NCBI GenBank assembly: GCA_009782025.1
Contig: WQUQ01000106.1
Location: 1 to 5,955, forward strand
Length of the DNA stretch: 5,955 bases
Direction of reading: 5' to 3'
DNA from: Desulfobulbus sp.
Lineage (GTDB): Bacteria; Pseudomonadota; Gammaproteobacteria; Burkholderiales; Rhodocyclaceae
The translations under genes were made by a program, and so were the position numbers. Positions 5,768 through 5,955 of this stretch are shown here, piece by piece (position 1 is the first letter of the stretch; the number at the start of each line of letters is the position of its first letter). The notes below the pieces were generated by a model that was not told the origin of the DNA, searched no databases, and saw nothing but the letters and a program-made list of their open reading frames with translations.

Positions 5768-5845
5768 TGGGTAGAGCGCAGCGAAACCCGCCAATCCCCC
5801 CTCAACATCTTTCCCCGAATATTGGGTTTCGCTGCGCTCTACCCA
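5768..5845. repeat. Perfect 22-nt inverted repeat with 34-nt loop
   Basis: The arms 5768-5789 and 5824-5845 are exact reverse complements over 22 bases, and one further G-U pair (5790/5823) is possible. The loop (5790-5823) is pyrimidine-rich and unlike either arm. The arm core, TAGAGCGCAGCGAAACCC, and the trailing ACCCAACCTACCG resemble a widespread proteobacterial intergenic repeat. That is recognition from memory, not a search. A spurious short ORF over it translates to the WVERSETR string often seen when such repeats are read as protein. No transposase is present, so mobility would need to be supplied elsewhere. Confidence 0.85.
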
Positions 5846-5926
5846 ACCTACCGCGCTGCTCGTTATAGACGGGAATGACGATCGACAGCAGTTCGATACG
5901 ATGGGGACGAAGCATGAGGGGGCCTT

Positions 5927-5955
5927 GTGAAAAAACCGGATTCAGTTTTCGATGT
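5927..5955 (+). CDS. Possible start of a downstream gene, cut by window edge
   Basis: GTG at 5927 opens a frame reading MKKPDSVFDV to the window end. GAGGGGG (5916-5922) lies four bases before it and could act as ribosome binding site. A competing ATG at 5914 opens another frame (MRGPCEKTGF). Too little is visible for a family call. It does not match the expected LepA N-terminus (MKHIRNFSIIAHIDHGKST type). It could be a real gene or chance. Confidence 0.3.

Noticed and set aside
5714..5845. CRISPR array
   Set aside because: The hairpins differ from one another. There are no regularly spaced identical direct repeats with unique spacers.
5690..5878. 62-codon plus-strand frame over the hairpin block
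   Set aside because: Covers three inverted repeats and encodes the WVERSETR string typical of mistranslated intergenic repeats. No ribosome binding site is seen.

Overview
The window looks like a high-G+C betaproteobacterial chromosome, most likely Rhodocyclales-like. This rests on the mdh N-terminus, on the divergent nadB / rpoE-rseC-mucD arrangement, and on intergenic palindromic repeats of a kind common in that group. The genus is inference only. No prophage, CRISPR array, transposase, tRNA or rRNA gene is visible, and every recognisable gene belongs to a known family.

Layout: (1) 1-826, minus strand, the N-terminal 275 codons of malate dehydrogenase (mdh), cut by the window edge, with a good sigma70-type promoter upstream. 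(2) 1037-1291, plus strand, a small, more AT-rich gene of unknown function. It encodes an 84-residue helical protein with a C-terminal membrane segment and is divergent from mdh. (3) 1305-2879, minus strand, nadB (L-aspartate oxidase), with a TTG start, converging on the small gene. (4) 2880-3172, a divergent control region. It holds a long inverted repeat in the presumed nadB leader, a likely nadB promoter, a possible sigmaE-type autoregulatory promoter and a second candidate promoter for rpoE. (5) 3173-5677, plus strand, an envelope-stress operon: rpoE, an rseC-family redox membrane protein and a periplasmic Do-type serine protease (mucD/degQ). (6) 5678-5926, a non-coding block of three hairpins, including a perfect 22-nt inverted repeat. 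(7) 5927 onward, a possible start of another gene.

How the genes work together: RpoE is the extracytoplasmic stress sigma factor, and the Do-type protease degrades or refolds damaged periplasmic proteins. RseC-family proteins tie the locus to membrane redox chemistry. The most notable point is what is missing. The anti-sigma factor gene rseA (mucA) and its partner rseB (mucB), which usually follow rpoE, are absent, and rseC starts 17 nt after the rpoE stop. A 10-nt tandem duplication sits at this junction. mdh (TCA cycle) and nadB (first step of NAD synthesis) are ordinary housekeeping genes. I see no convincing wholly new system.
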